A stretch of 64,000 nucleotides of DNA from CAYOSF01 sp964406605 (GCA_964406605.1 CAYOSF010000004.1:124001-188000); one strand, 5' to 3'. Shown: positions 1 to 8,589, numbered from the stretch's first letter. Notes: a model not told the origin generated them from the sequence alone. Numbers and translations are program-made.

Positions 1-2
1 AC

Positions 3-173
3 ACTGTGCCCATCTACGACGAGGAAGGCCGCCGCATCGCGGTCGGGATCACCAACTACGGGGACCAGGACGCGGCGGCGATCCGAGGCCTCAAGTCCAA
101 CCAGATCGCCAAGGCGCTGGGCCACGAGTACGGAGCGGAGCTGGTGCACCGCAACAACCTGGTGGTGCTGTGA
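3..173 (+). CDS. C-terminal end of an unidentified protein (partial)
   Basis: An open frame enters the window and runs to a TGA at 171-173. The visible 56 residues contain the segments ITNYGD, IRGLKSNQIAKALG and VHRNNLVVL, with codon usage like the neighbouring host genes. The stop overlaps the start of the next gene, so the two are probably translationally coupled. I do not recognise the family from this tail; the beginning lies outside the window. Confidence 0.6.
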   Translation, partial: TVPIYDEEGRRIAVGITNYGDQDAAAIRGLKSNQIAKALGHEYGAELVHRNNLVVL

Positions 174-439
174 TGCGCTGGCTCCGCCGCTTCTTCTACA
201 GTGACGATCCGGCGGTGAAGCTGGTCGGGGCCCTCACCGAACCCGATGCGGAGATGTGGCGCGAGCTGCTCGAGAACAATGGAGTCCGGGCCTTCATCAA
301 GACCATGGACCCTCTCGTTTCGCAGGGAAGTGTAACGGCGGCGGATTGCGCTCTGTTCGTCAAGCAGAGCGACCAGGCCCGGGCGCGCAAGATCCTGGGA
401 CCGATGCTCGACTCACAAGAGGGCGACGAAGGGCCCTAG
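170..439 (+). CDS. DUF2007-like small protein
   Basis: Encodes 89 residues. The core (about residues 17-80) begins VKLVGALTEPDAEMWRELLENN and ends in a strand-helix segment with ALFVKQSDQARARKIL, resembling the DUF2007 'putative signal transducing' family: a small ferredoxin-like fold with no established biochemical role. Start is GTG at 170 or ATG at 173; both overlap the stop of the preceding gene, indicating coupling. No membrane segment or signal peptide. Family assignment is by pattern only. Confidence 0.7.
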   Translation: MMRWLRRFFYSDDPAVKLVGALTEPDAEMWRELLENNGVRAFIKTMDPLVSQGSVTAADCALFVKQSDQARARKILGPMLDSQEGDEGP

Positions 440-536
440 CCGGGCGCGCCGCCCGGCCTCTGCTTGTCCCCGCCCGACCCGTTTGCTATGTTCGTGTCGC
501 TGCCCGCCGCAAGGCGAGGCGTAAGAGGAGCCTGCT

Positions 537-953
537 GTGGCCATCGACGTGAGGAAGACCGAACAGCCCAAGGGCAGGGAGTCGCCCGTCTACACCTTCA
601 CCGTGGTGTGCCGGTCCGACGAGCTGCCGGAGGGCGAGGTGCGACAGCTCAAGGCGCGCGGCAAGGAGATCGCGGTCGGCCGCGTGGTGGGAGGGCAGCT
701 CTTCGCCGTCGGCGGGCGCTGCACGCACCTGCGTGGACGAATGGGGAAGGGGACGCTGCGCGGCACCATCCTGGAGTGTCCCTGGCACGGCGCCCGCTTC
801 GACGTGGCCGATGGCTGCCTGGCGAAGTGGGTGCAGAGGCCGGGCTGGCTCAAGGCCGCGTACGCCGGCGCCCTGCCGGCCTTTCTGAAGCGGGACCTCC
901 CCAGCTACGAAGTGAAGGAGGAGAACGGCGACGTGCTGGTGGCGGTGGACTAA
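537..953 (+). CDS. Rieske [2Fe-2S] domain protein
   Basis: A 138-residue single-domain Rieske protein. The two cluster-binding motifs are visible: C62-T-H64 and C81-P-W-H84, each supplying one Cys and one His to a [2Fe-2S] cluster. It has no signal peptide or membrane anchor, so it is probably a soluble cytoplasmic electron-transfer ferredoxin of the kind serving oxygenases or reductases; no oxygenase gene lies nearby to name its partner. The GTG start at 537 is chosen because a purine-rich ribosome site (AAGAGGAG) lies just upstream at about 521-528. A TATGTT box at about 486-491 could be the -10. Confidence 0.88.
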   Translation: MAIDVRKTEQPKGRESPVYTFTVVCRSDELPEGEVRQLKARGKEIAVGRVVGGQLFAVGGRCTHLRGRMGKGTLRGTILECPWHGARFDVADGCLAKWVQRPGWLKAAYAGALPAFLKRDLPSYEVKEENGDVLVAVD

Positions 954-974
954 GCCGCCGCAGGAGAGCGACCG

Positions 975-2036
975 ATGATGGGCCTATCATCCCTGGGTGA
1001 CCTTCCCCGCCTGCGCGACGCGCGCCGCCGCCGGGCGTCCTCGTACGATACGGCCGGCGGCAACCTCGACTTCTGGCTGCTGCAGCCGGGCGAGACCCGC
1101 ACGCTGGCCGACATCGAGGGGCCGGGCTGCGTGCGCCACATCTGGATGACGCTGAACTCGCGCGAGGACGCCTTCCCGAGGCTCAGCGTTCTGCGTATGT
1201 ACTGGGACGGCTCGGAGACGCCGTGCGTCGAGGTGCCGACGGGCGACTTCTTCGGCGTCGGACACGGGCTGGTCAAGCAGTTCTGGTCGCTGCCGCTCAC
1301 GATGAGCCCTCGGGAAGGCAGGGGCTTCAACTGCTTCTTCCCGATGCCCTTCGCGAAGGGCGCGCGCATCGAGTTGACGAATGAGGGCGAGCGGCGGCTG
1401 GTCGCGTACTTCTACATTGACTACGAGGAGTACGACCAGCCGCTGGAAGGGGTCGGCAACTTCCACGCCCAGTGGCGGCGCGAGAACCCCACGGAGGGCT
1501 GGGGGGACGACAGCCGCCGGCTGCAGGAGGCGGGGGAGTACGCCGGGAAGGTGTGGTCCACGCCGAACCTGACCGGCGAAGGCAACTACGTGATCCTGGA
1601 GGCGGAAGGCCGGGGTCACTACGTGGGCTGCAACCTGAACGTCCACTGCTTCCAGCGCACGAAGAACGACTGGTACGGCGAGGGCGACGACATGATCTTC
1701 ATCGACGGGGACGAGATGCCCACGCTGTACGGCACGGGGACGGAAGACTACTTCAACACCGCGTGGAGCCCCCAGCAGGAGTTCTGCGCGCCGTACCACG
1801 GCCTGCCGCTGACGGAGGGAGCGGAGGAGTGGCCGTACAAGGGCCGGCACTCCATGTACCGCTTCCACATCGAGGACCCGGTGCACTTCCAGAAGTCGAT
1901 CCGGGTGACGATCGAGCACGGCCACGCCAACAACCTGACCAACGATTATTCGTCCACGGCGTACTGGTACCAGACGGAGCCCCATCTGGCGTTCCCGCCC
2001 CTGCCGCCGGCGACCGAACGGCTGCCACGGGAGTAG
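975..2036 (+). CDS. GH172 (DUF2961) family glycoside hydrolase-like protein
   Basis: A 353-residue protein matching the DUF2961 family, now glycoside hydrolase family 172, whose characterised members act on difructose anhydrides and alpha-D-arabinofuranosides or fructofuranosides with catalytic Glu residues. Typical features are the N-terminal SSYDTAGGNLDFWLL segment, the HIWMTL strand, FFGVGHG, NCFFPMPF, and the diagnostic GTGTEDYFNTAW stretch near residues 255-266 that carries a conserved Glu. It has no signal peptide, so a cytoplasmic role or an unusual export route is implied. It may start one codon downstream (second Met). Substrate cannot be told from sequence. Confidence 0.83.
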   Translation: MMGLSSLGDLPRLRDARRRRASSYDTAGGNLDFWLLQPGETRTLADIEGPGCVRHIWMTLNSREDAFPRLSVLRMYWDGSETPCVEVPTGDFFGVGHGLVKQFWSLPLTMSPREGRGFNCFFPMPFAKGARIELTNEGERRLVAYFYIDYEEYDQPLEGVGNFHAQWRRENPTEGWGDDSRRLQEAGEYAGKVWSTPNLTGEGNYVILEAEGRGHYVGCNLNVHCFQRTKNDWYGEGDDMIFIDGDEMPTLYGTGTEDYFNTAWSPQQEFCAPYHGLPLTEGAEEWPYKGRHSMYRFHIEDPVHFQKSIRVTIEHGHANNLTNDYSSTAYWYQTEPHLAFPPLPPATERLPRE

Positions 2037-2226
2037 TCGCGGTTCTTCCCCTGTCATTCCCACCGAAGCTGTGCGTCCGCCATCGGCGGGACGGTTCCGG
2101 CAACTCGGGAGACAAGGAAGGGTTGCTGGTCGTGAACGCACTATCCAGCCTCGTTCCGAAGCGGTCGCCTCAAGGAGCAAGACCGCAACCGCGGCAGGAC
2201 GGTGCGCCGCGTATTGACGGTACGCA

Positions 2227-2287
2227 GGTGGCGACCTTCCGCCAGAGGCGGACCCTTCCTGCGGAAGGGGAAGGTCGCCGCTACGGG
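2227..2287 (+). repeat. Palindromic dispersed repeat, copy 1
   Basis: GGCGACCTT and its complement AAGGTCGCC bracket a short spacer that itself contains a CCGCC/GGCGG hairpin; the right side continues CGCTACGGGG. A shorter copy with the same arms and tail lies at about 33904-33935. The element fills the gap between the GH172 gene and the next small ORF. Confidence 0.7.
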
Positions 2288-2306
2288 GGCCGCCATCGAA
2301 CAGTAG

Positions 2307-2504
2307 ATGGATCTTCTGTGCAACCGCAAGCGCGAGGCGATCGCCGAGGGGTCCGACTACGAGGAGTACTACTTCCGGCTGGAGGACCCGCTGGACACCA
2401 AGGCCTACGCTGAGGTGCCGGTCACCAGCCCGGAGGTGCTGGAGAAGTTCACCCGCCGGCGATTTGTCAGCGCATACGAGCGGGAGGAGGGCCAGGGCGA
2501 TTAG
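2307..2504 (+). CDS. Small hypothetical protein, possibly a gene remnant
   Basis: An ORF of 65 residues with host-like codon usage, rich in acidic residues, containing YYFRLEDPLDTKAYAEVPV. It follows the palindromic repeat at 2227-2287, has no clear ribosome site, and its end overlaps the 3' end of the opposing gene at 2467-3540. The sequence reads like the C-terminal end of a larger protein whose front was lost, but I do not recognise the parent. Confidence 0.4.
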   Translation: MDLLCNRKREAIAEGSDYEEYYFRLEDPLDTKAYAEVPVTSPEVLEKFTRRRFVSAYEREEGQGD

Positions 2505-3540
2505 CCCTGGCCCGCCTACCCTGCCAAAGCGTGCCCCCAAACAACGCGACTGCGCCTGCCGCTACCGCAACTGCGACACTCGCCAGCACGTCCGCGCCTG
2601 GTCCCGATGCGCGGCCCGCCGGCTGCGGCTGGCCAGCCACCTCGGGCAGCTCTGCGATGCCGCCAACGCTAGGAAGTTGCGCCGTCCAGATATCGTGCGA
2701 ACCGCCGAGACCGCCAGAACGGTTGGATTGAAAATACACCAGAGAAGCGGTGACCCATGTGGGAGCTTGGTCGGCGGACGCACTATTGACCTTGCATGCG
2801 AGATTAGTTGGTGTGTTGAATGGCGCGGATGTTGAGAGGCGTGAGGCCATCCAAATGTCCATTTCACCGCAGCCGCCAGGGCGGTCGGATTCGAAAAGCA
2901 ACATCAGTCCGTCCGCCGAGATATCCGGATTGCAATCGTTGGCTGAGCTGTTTAGCTCGGATACTGGAGCCGGCGTCGCCCAGGATGATGATGTACTAGC
3001 ACGGGTTGACTTCCAGATGTCGAATCCACCGGCTCCTCCGGTGCGATCTGAACAGAAGTAGATCGTCAGGGAGTCTGACGACAGGCTTGGCCCCTCCGTG
3101 GAGACAAACGCATGATTGAGCTCCGATACCGCAGTCGGCGAGGTCCAGTTGTCGCTGGGACCTTTCGCTGGGCGCGTCGCGACGAAGAGGTCGCGCCAGC
3201 TCCCGTAGATTCGATTGGAAGAGAAGTAGATGGTCAGGCCATCGGCGCTCAGCGTGGGATGCGCGTCCGCTGCATCCGAATTCAACGAACTCAAGGCGAT
3301 AGGCGCGGACCAGGGACATGAGGCGGTCTGCGATTGCGCCACAACCAGCTCGTCACTAGACGCCAGAAACAGCTCATCGCCGTTGGAGGAGACATCGGGG
3401 CCAAACTCGTGGCCGCCGGTGTTGACGCAAGACAGGTTATTAACAGGTCCGCTACCGTCGGCCACAGTGTCGCGGGTAAGCCAGAAGAGCGTGGCGACCA
3501 GCCACAGAAACGCCAACAACATCAAACGCTGCACTCGCAT
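2467..3540 (-). CDS. Secreted PD40 beta-propeller protein
   Basis: A 357-residue protein with an N-terminal signal segment (residues about 5-25) followed by repeated WD40-like PD40 blades of the TolB type: successive units such as HPTLSADGLTIYFSSNR, GPSLSSDSLTIYFCSDR, NPDISADGLMLLFESDR. Each blade ends in an aromatic-Phe-Ser-Asp/Asn-Arg turn. The C terminus has a hydrophobic stretch (about 313-335) followed by a basic tail, which would anchor it at the cell surface. Function is unknown; such propellers usually bind proteins or glycans outside the cell. Confidence 0.8.
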   Translation of the reverse strand: MRVQRLMLLAFLWLVATLFWLTRDTVADGSGPVNNLSCVNTGGHEFGPDVSSNGDELFLASSDELVVAQSQTASCPWSAPIALSSLNSDAADAHPTLSADGLTIYFSSNRIYGSWRDLFVATRPAKGPSDNWTSPTAVSELNHAFVSTEGPSLSSDSLTIYFCSDRTGGAGGFDIWKSTRASTSSSWATPAPVSELNSSANDCNPDISADGLMLLFESDRPGGCGEMDIWMASRLSTSAPFNTPTNLACKVNSASADQAPTWVTASLVYFQSNRSGGLGGSHDIWTAQLPSVGGIAELPEVAGQPQPAGRASGPGADVLASVAVAVAAGAVALFGGTLWQGRRARANRPGPPPARMR

Positions 3541-3790
3541 TGCGCCCCTCCCCGCTAGATGCAGCCAGCAACAGCATAGTCCCAGCCTCGCAACCTCCGC
3601 CCGTCTCGCCTGTCACAGGCCATTGGTCAGATGGGATCCTATACGCAATTCTCGGCAGCCCTGTCAAGCCAGAAACAGGCTTGGCGGTTTGTAGCGCTGC
3701 GGTAACCGCGCCGGCTTGCCGTGGCGGAGACTTGGTGCTCCACCGACCATCTTTGGCCGCCGCGAGCAGTCTGAGAATAGGAGCTACCTC

Positions 3791-4144
3791 ATGCTCACCT
3801 TCGATCTTGACGCTCGCCAGGCCCGCATCAGCCGCACCGGCGAGGCGCCCATCGACGGTCAACTCGTCTGCTACTACCCGTGCCCGCGCTGCTCGAGCCC
3901 GGGCCGGGCACTCGTCTACTTGGCCGACGCAGCCCTGGCCCAGGAGGTCGTGGCCCGAGTTGAAGGCGCGGCACGCCATCCGGGTCTCCTGGCGGTTGGC
4001 ATCGGGCTCGCCCTCAACGGCGGCCACGGTCAGTGGGGCGGCCGTGGTCACACCGACGCCGACGCCGACGTAGCGGAACAGGCACCGCGGGAGTATTCTC
4101 GAACGTCCCGGCGTGCCGTTGACAACTCTCAAGACGGCTGGTAG
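3791..4144 (+). CDS. Hypothetical protein with a CPRC motif
   Basis: ORF of 117 residues beginning MLTFDLDARQARISRTGEAP and containing CYYPCPRCSSPG, which could bind a metal. A GGAG ribosome site lies 7 nt before the ATG and third positions are strongly G/C, so the first ~85 codons look coding. The last third reads, in a shifted frame, through a Thr-Pro-coding tail identical in style to the end of the gene at 6485-7423, and overlaps the promoter of the next gene. The true 3' end has probably been altered by recombination. Function unknown. Confidence 0.45.
   Translation: MLTFDLDARQARISRTGEAPIDGQLVCYYPCPRCSSPGRALVYLADAALAQEVVARVEGAARHPGLLAVGIGLALNGGHGQWGGRGHTDADADVAEQAPREYSRTSRRAVDNSQDGW
4040..4075 (+). 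pseudogene. Relic 3' end of a dockerin-type gene
   Basis: Read in frame this stretch gives repeated Thr-Pro codons followed by TAG, the same ending as the gene at 6485-7423. It sits immediately before a promoter that is duplicated in front of both following genes, so it is best explained as the tail of a lost first copy in a tandem family. Confidence 0.45.
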
Positions 4145-4147
4145 ACT
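4119..4147 (+). promoter_or_regulatory. Promoter of secreted protein gene 4234
   Basis: TTGACA at 4119-4124 and TAGACT at 4142-4147 separated by exactly 17 bp. The same arrangement with nearly the same spacer occurs at 6367-6395, before the paralogous gene. Transcription would start near 4154, leaving an 80-nt leader with a GTGG-GGGC/GCCC-CCAC hairpin before the ribosome site. Confidence 0.75.
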
Positions 4148-4233
4148 CGCTGGGTAGATGACTGGTGGTCAGTGGCGGGCTTGTGTCCCGCGGGGCGGGC
4201 AGCCCACCACAGACCGCAGGCGGGAGGTGCGGC

Positions 4234-6321
4234 ATGCAATCGCGGCGACAGCTTCTGCTCCTGGGTGTGCTTGTGGCGATGCTTGTCGTGGGAACGGTGC
4301 TGCTCTGGCCTTCGGCCGGCCCGGTGACGGCCACCCCGGGAGGATACGACAGCATCACGTCGCCCGACACGGACGGCGATGTCGGCAAGTGCTCCTCGCT
4401 GGCATTGGACGCGAATGGCTACCCGGTGGCCAGCTACCACGACCATACGAACGGCAACTTGAAAGTGATGCACTGCAACGATGCGAACTGTGTCGGAGGT
4501 GACGAGAGTATTACTTCCCCTGATGCCGGCACGTCTTATGTAGGCCAATACACGTCGCTCGTGCTGGACGCTTCCGGCAATCCGGTCGTCAGCTATTATG
4601 ACTTCACCTACGGCTACCGCGACCTGAAGCTGCTGCACTGCGACGATCCCAACTGCGCGGGTGGAGACGAGAGCATCACGTCGCCCGACACGGGCGGCGA
4701 TGTCGGCGCTGATTCCTCGCTTGCGCTGGACGCGAACGGCTACCCAGTCGTGAGCTACATAGGGCCCGGCCGAGAAAGCCTGAGGGTGCTGCACTGCAAC
4801 GATCCCAACTGCGCAGGTGGCGATGAGAGCATCACGGAGCCTGATCCTTCGACGGTGGCCTTCTACGGTGCGTCCACATCGCTGGTTCTGGACGCCGGCG
4901 GCAATCCAGTGGTGAGCTACCTTAACGGAGCCGATGTGGGAGTGAAGCTGCTGCACTGCAACGATCCCGACTGCAGCGGCGATGACGAGAGCGTGACCTT
5001 GGTTGCCGGACTTCTGCAAGGTTGCTGCACGTCGCTTGCGCTGGATGCGTCTGGGTACCCGGCGATCAGCTACACGTGGATTGGCGAAACCGACTCTGGG
5101 CTCGGACTCGTCCACTGCAACGACCCCAACTGCATTGGCGGCGACGAGAGCCATGCGTTTCCCGACCCATCCCATACCGTGGGAATGGACACGTCACTCG
5201 TGTTGGACGCCAGCGGTAACCCGGTAGTCAGCTACCATGCGCAGGGGGGGCTCGGCGTACTCCATTGCGGAAACCCAGATTGCACGGCAGGCAACACGCT
5301 CGAGGTGCCCGACAGGGCAGGAAGCATGTACCATACGTCACTGGTGCTGGACGCGACCGGCAACCCTGTCGTCACCTACCACGACTCGTACGAGAACCAA
5401 GATCTGAAGGTGCTCCACTGCAACGACCCGGACTGCATAGGGGGTGACATCGACCACGATGGCTGCCCGGACTGGGCGGAGCAGCAGACGGCCCCGGGCC
5501 GCGAACTCCTGGGTGGTCTTCGCGACCTGAAGAACGCTTGGGACTACTTCAACCCGACGAACGACGGGGTGAACCTGGTCGACGACATCCTGGTCGTGGT
5601 GGATCACTACGGTCTGGAGGACGGTCAGGGTGGGTACGACGAGAAGTACGACCGGACGTACGAAGGGCCGAGCGCGTGGAACCTGGGGCCTCCGGACGGG
5701 GTGATCCTGGTGGCGGACATCCTGCATGCCGTAGCGCAGTACGGCCACGACTGTGGGGAAGGTGTCGTGAAGCCGACGCCGACGCCAACGGTCACGCCCA
5801 CACCAACCCCTATGTCCTATCCCCTGGACTTCTCGATTGGGGTGGATACGGACGGCGACACCACGGACGACTGTGATACGTTGGGCGGCCCCACGAAGTG
5901 TGTCGTGTGGCCGGACGAGACGTTCGAGCTGAAGGTGTACCTCAACGAACTGCCTGCTGGCGTATCTGCCTACCTGGGCTTCGACCTAAGTGCGGAGTAT
6001 GAAGGTGTTCTCTCAAAAGACAATGCCAGCAATGAGGCGTGGCCGGACTGTGTGTACAGCGCGGTCGACTACTCGCCGGGCGTTGTTCGGTGGTCGTGTT
6101 CGATTGGCGTTTCTGAGCCACTGTCAACGTACCTTGGCGTGATAGGGACGAACGACTTCAACTGCGAAGCGAGCGGTACGGTCACGATGGTTCACGGTAC
6201 CGGAGGTCTGGAGACAAAGCTCTACGAGAACGCCACGACTCAGTATGCCGAGGGCCAGGGCACGACCGAGGCGCTGATGATCAACTGCCATTGGCCGACG
6301 GTCACGCCCACGCCGCCATAG
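4234..6321 (+). CDS. Secreted repeat protein with dockerin-like module
   Basis: 695 residues. ATG 4234 is preferred over the longer frame because GGGAGG lies just upstream and it begins a clean signal peptide (MQSRRQLLLLGVLVAML). Residues about 35-400 hold some seven repeats of ~52 residues, each with SLVLDASGNPVVSY and LKLLHCNDPNC, probably a beta-propeller with disulfides. About 405-510 is a dockerin-like segment (two Asp-rich helices, NDGVNLVDDILVVVDHYG and PDGVILVADILHAVAQYG). A Pro-Thr linker (about 515-525) leads to a C-terminal beta module (DFSIGVDTDGD...) that occurs at the N terminus of the next gene's product. Likely extracellular; ligand unknown. Confidence 0.82.
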   Translation: MQSRRQLLLLGVLVAMLVVGTVLLWPSAGPVTATPGGYDSITSPDTDGDVGKCSSLALDANGYPVASYHDHTNGNLKVMHCNDANCVGGDESITSPDAGTSYVGQYTSLVLDASGNPVVSYYDFTYGYRDLKLLHCDDPNCAGGDESITSPDTGGDVGADSSLALDANGYPVVSYIGPGRESLRVLHCNDPNCAGGDESITEPDPSTVAFYGASTSLVLDAGGNPVVSYLNGADVGVKLLHCNDPDCSGDDESVTLVAGLLQGCCTSLALDASGYPAISYTWIGETDSGLGLVHCNDPNCIGGDESHAFPDPSHTVGMDTSLVLDASGNPVVSYHAQGGLGVLHCGNPDCTAGNTLEVPDRAGSMYHTSLVLDATGNPVVTYHDSYENQDLKVLHCNDPDCIGGDIDHDGCPDWAEQQTAPGRELLGGLRDLKNAWDYFNPTNDGVNLVDDILVVVDHYGLEDGQGGYDEKYDRTYEGPSAWNLGPPDGVILVADILHAVAQYGHDCGEGVVKPTPTPTVTPTPTPMSYPLDFSIGVDTDGDTTDDCDTLGGPTKCVVWPDETFELKVYLNELPAGVSAYLGFDLSAEYEGVLSKDNASNEAWPDCVYSAVDYSPGVVRWSCSIGVSEPLSTYLGVIGTNDFNCEASGTVTMVHGTGGLETKLYENATTQYAEGQGTTEALMINCHWPTVTPTPP

Positions 6322-6366
6322 CCGGGCGGCTGCTGGGGGAGTATTCGCTCAGGTCCCGGTGCCTGG

Positions 6367-6395
6367 TTGACAACTCCTAAGAGGGCTGGTAGGAT
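6367..6395 (+). promoter_or_regulatory. Promoter of secreted protein gene 6485
   Basis: TTGACA at 6367-6372, 17-bp spacer, TAGGAT at 6390-6395. The spacer and the following leader (ATGACTGGTGGTCAGTGGCG) match the promoter at 4119-4147, indicating duplication of promoter plus leader. The leader can form a GCGGGC/GCCCGC stem. Confidence 0.75.
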
Positions 6396-6484
6396 CGCCG
6401 GGTCGATGACTGGTGGTCAGTGGCGGGCGGGTGCGCCGCTCGGCGGGCAGCCCGCTGCTGGTCGCGCTAGTGTGGAGGTGCGGC

Positions 6485-7423
6485 ATGCGATCGCGGCGAC
6501 AGCTTCTGTTCTTGGGAATGCTGGCGGGAGCGCTTGTGGTGTGCGGGGTGTTACTCTGGCCCTCGCCCAGTCCCACCAAGGCGACGGGCACCAATGTGGA
6601 CTTCTCGCTAGGTATCGACGGTGTCTGCGACACCAACGGGGGAGACGTGAAGTGTGGCATCCCCGGCAACACGGACTTCGACATCTCCGTGTATCTGGAG
6701 AACATGGGGGAAATCGGCAACGACGCCTATGATTCGCTGGGGGTGCGGGTCGACTATGGCGGTGCGGTGTCATCGAATGGGAGGCTCTCGATCGGCTGGT
6801 GGGGGTGCGTCATGCCGACAACCGGCTGGGGGCCTGGCTACGAAAGCATCGCCTGCATCTTCGACCCGAAATCGCACACCGGACTGGTGGTGACGGGCAG
6901 CTTCCACTGCGGCGAAGGCCAGGGGACGCTCGCCCTGGATCACGGGCCCTTTGACACGTTCATAGTTAACACGAAGGGGACCACGCACTACGACAAGGGC
7001 AGCGACACGATCACGGTGAACTGCGAGGCGATCACACCAACTCCTACCAAGCAGCCGCCGCCGGGGGACACGGACGGGGATGGGTGTCCGGACGCGGACG
7101 AAAATGGCCCGAGCGAGACCGCGGGCGGGCGCCGGGACTACCTGAACCCGTGGGACTACTTCAACCCAACGAACGATGGGGTGAACCTGGTCGACGACAT
7201 CGTAGCCGTGGTGGATCACTACGGTCTGGAGGACGGTCAGGAGGGGTACGACCAGAAATACGACCGGACGTATGTGGGGCCGAACCCGTGGAACCTGGGG
7301 CCTCCGGACGGGGTGATTCTGGTAGCGGACATTCTGCACGCTGTGGAGCAGTACGGCCACGACTGCGGGGAGGGCGTCGTGAAGCCGACGCCGACCATTA
7401 CGCCCACGCCGACGCCGACGTAG
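6485..7423 (+). CDS. Secreted dockerin-like protein, paralogue with reversed module order
   Basis: 312 residues. Start at ATG 6485 after GGAGG, giving a signal peptide almost identical to that of the preceding protein. Order: beta module (about 33-180, NVDFSLGIDG...), short Pro-Thr linker, dockerin-like segment (about 195-300; NPWDYFNPTNDGVNLVDDIVAVVDHYG), Pro-Thr tail. The beta module is homologous to the C-terminal module of the 4234-6321 product, so the same two modules appear in opposite order in tandem genes. No cohesin-bearing scaffold is recognised in the window, so the partner of the dockerin-like part is unknown. Confidence 0.82.
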   Translation: MRSRRQLLFLGMLAGALVVCGVLLWPSPSPTKATGTNVDFSLGIDGVCDTNGGDVKCGIPGNTDFDISVYLENMGEIGNDAYDSLGVRVDYGGAVSSNGRLSIGWWGCVMPTTGWGPGYESIACIFDPKSHTGLVVTGSFHCGEGQGTLALDHGPFDTFIVNTKGTTHYDKGSDTITVNCEAITPTPTKQPPPGDTDGDGCPDADENGPSETAGGRRDYLNPWDYFNPTNDGVNLVDDIVAVVDHYGLEDGQEGYDQKYDRTYVGPNPWNLGPPDGVILVADILHAVEQYGHDCGEGVVKPTPTITPTPTPT

Positions 7424-7532
7424 CCGGGCAGGTGAATGCGCGGCGGGTATGGCCAAGGATGATTCCATATGGTGGCGGTGGGCCCGTCTGCGTGGATAAG
7501 ATGGAAGAGAGCCCGCCGCAGCGTCCGCCAGA

Positions 7533-7659
7533 CACCTGCGGGAGTCTCCTACTCCCGGCAGGTGCCCGCGGACATGTCGCCCACGCGTGAGCCGCTAGGG
7601 AATCCGCCATCCACCTGCGGGGCTGTCCTGGCTCCCGCAGGTGCATGCGGACATGTCGC
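7533..7659 (+). repeat. Two 48-bp direct repeats, each an inverted repeat
   Basis: Units at 7533-7580 and 7612-7659 (79-bp period) share CACCTGCGGG...GGCAGGTG arms and end with GCGGACATGTCGC. Each unit folds by itself through CACCTGC/GCAGGTG. They lie in the 437-bp gene-free stretch 7424-7860, which otherwise shows nothing I can call. Arms vary while pairing is kept, suggesting RNA or protein recognition. Confidence 0.65.
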
Positions 7660-7860
7660 TGGCCCAGCCTAGCAGCGCGTGCCGGTACGCGAATCCTCAA
7701 TATTAAGTAGTCACCGGCAGAAAAAGACGGCAAATCTGGCCTCGACGGCTCAATTCGCCTCCCGGAGGCCTCTGGATCGCGGAGCGAGAGCAGAGCGGCC
7801 TGGCGATTGTGGCCCCCGACCCCGGGCAGGTATGTTGCCTCCAAGGGTCTGACGGCCTTG

Positions 7861-8532
7861 ATGGAGCATCGGAAGGTCACGGTTTCGTGGAGCGGTGGCA
7901 AGGACAGCGCGCTGGCCCTCGACGCCGTCTTGCAAGAGGGACGGTATGAGGTTGCCGCGCTCCTCTGCACGGTCTCAGAAACGGAGAGGGCGGTAACGGT
8001 CCATCGGGTGCCGGAGGCATTGGTGCGGGAGCAGGCGCGGTCGCTGGGGCTGACGCTGCGAACGGTCATCGTGCCAGCAGTCGGGACGAGCGAGACGTAC
8101 CATCAGCGCATGCGCGCGGCGCTGGAAGCTCTCCGGTCGAACGGCATCGACACGGTGGTCCACGGCGACATCTTCTTGGAGGACCTGCGGTCCTTTCGCG
8201 AGCGCAAGCTGGCTGAGATTGGGATGAGGGGCCTGTTTCCTTTGTGGGGACGGGACACGCGCGGGCTCGTGGAAGGCTTCCTGGCACGGGGCTACCGTGG
8301 CATCGTCGTGTCGGTCGATACGCGCGTCCTCGACGGCGGCTTCGCCGGCCGCGAGCTCGACCTCGACTTCCTCCGGAACCTGCCCCCGGGCGTCGACCCG
8401 TGCGGCGAGCGCGGCGAGTACCATTCGTTCGTGTTCGACGGGCCGATCTTCAGACGGCCGATCAGCTTCCGCAGGACCGGGACGAGGCTCGTGGACGGCC
8501 GCTATCAGTGTTGCCTGTTGGAGACGGGCTAG
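7861..8532 (+). CDS. Dph6-like ATP pyrophosphatase (diphthine-ammonia ligase family)
   Basis: 223 residues from ATG 7861. The N-terminal VSWSGGKDSALAL is the PP-loop of N-type ATP pyrophosphatases, which adenylate a substrate carboxylate or amide. The rest (VHGDIFLEDLRSFRERKL, PLWGRDTRGLVEGFLARGYRGIVVSVD, CGERGEYHSFVFDGPIF) matches the MJ0570/Dph6 group, which in eukaryotes amidates diphthine on EF2. Bacteria lack diphthamide, so the bacterial substrate is not known. Upstream Met-less extension is not needed. Stand-alone gene. Confidence 0.85.
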   Translation: MEHRKVTVSWSGGKDSALALDAVLQEGRYEVAALLCTVSETERAVTVHRVPEALVREQARSLGLTLRTVIVPAVGTSETYHQRMRAALEALRSNGIDTVVHGDIFLEDLRSFRERKLAEIGMRGLFPLWGRDTRGLVEGFLARGYRGIVVSVDTRVLDGGFAGRELDLDFLRNLPPGVDPCGERGEYHSFVFDGPIFRRPISFRRTGTRLVDGRYQCCLLETG

Positions 8533-8574
8533 ACGTCCCGGAGGCGAGGTTTCGCAGCCATCCCGTAGGTTCGC

Positions 8575-8580
8575 TACACT
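8575..8580 (+). promoter_or_regulatory. -10 box of proA (leaderless type)
   Basis: TACACT nine bases before the ATG at 8590, with a TTCGCA at 8551-8556 as possible -35. The short distance implies that the transcript begins at or near the start codon; no ribosome site is present. Confidence 0.6.
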
Positions 8581-8589
8581 ACCTCCACG

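Noticed and set aside
987..2540. 517-codon minus-strand frame
   Set aside because: Shadow of the GH172 gene; no recognisable domain, composition typical of antisense reading.
3452..4132. 226-codon minus-strand frame
   Set aside because: Overlaps the signal-peptide end of the PD40 gene and a promoter; no motif.
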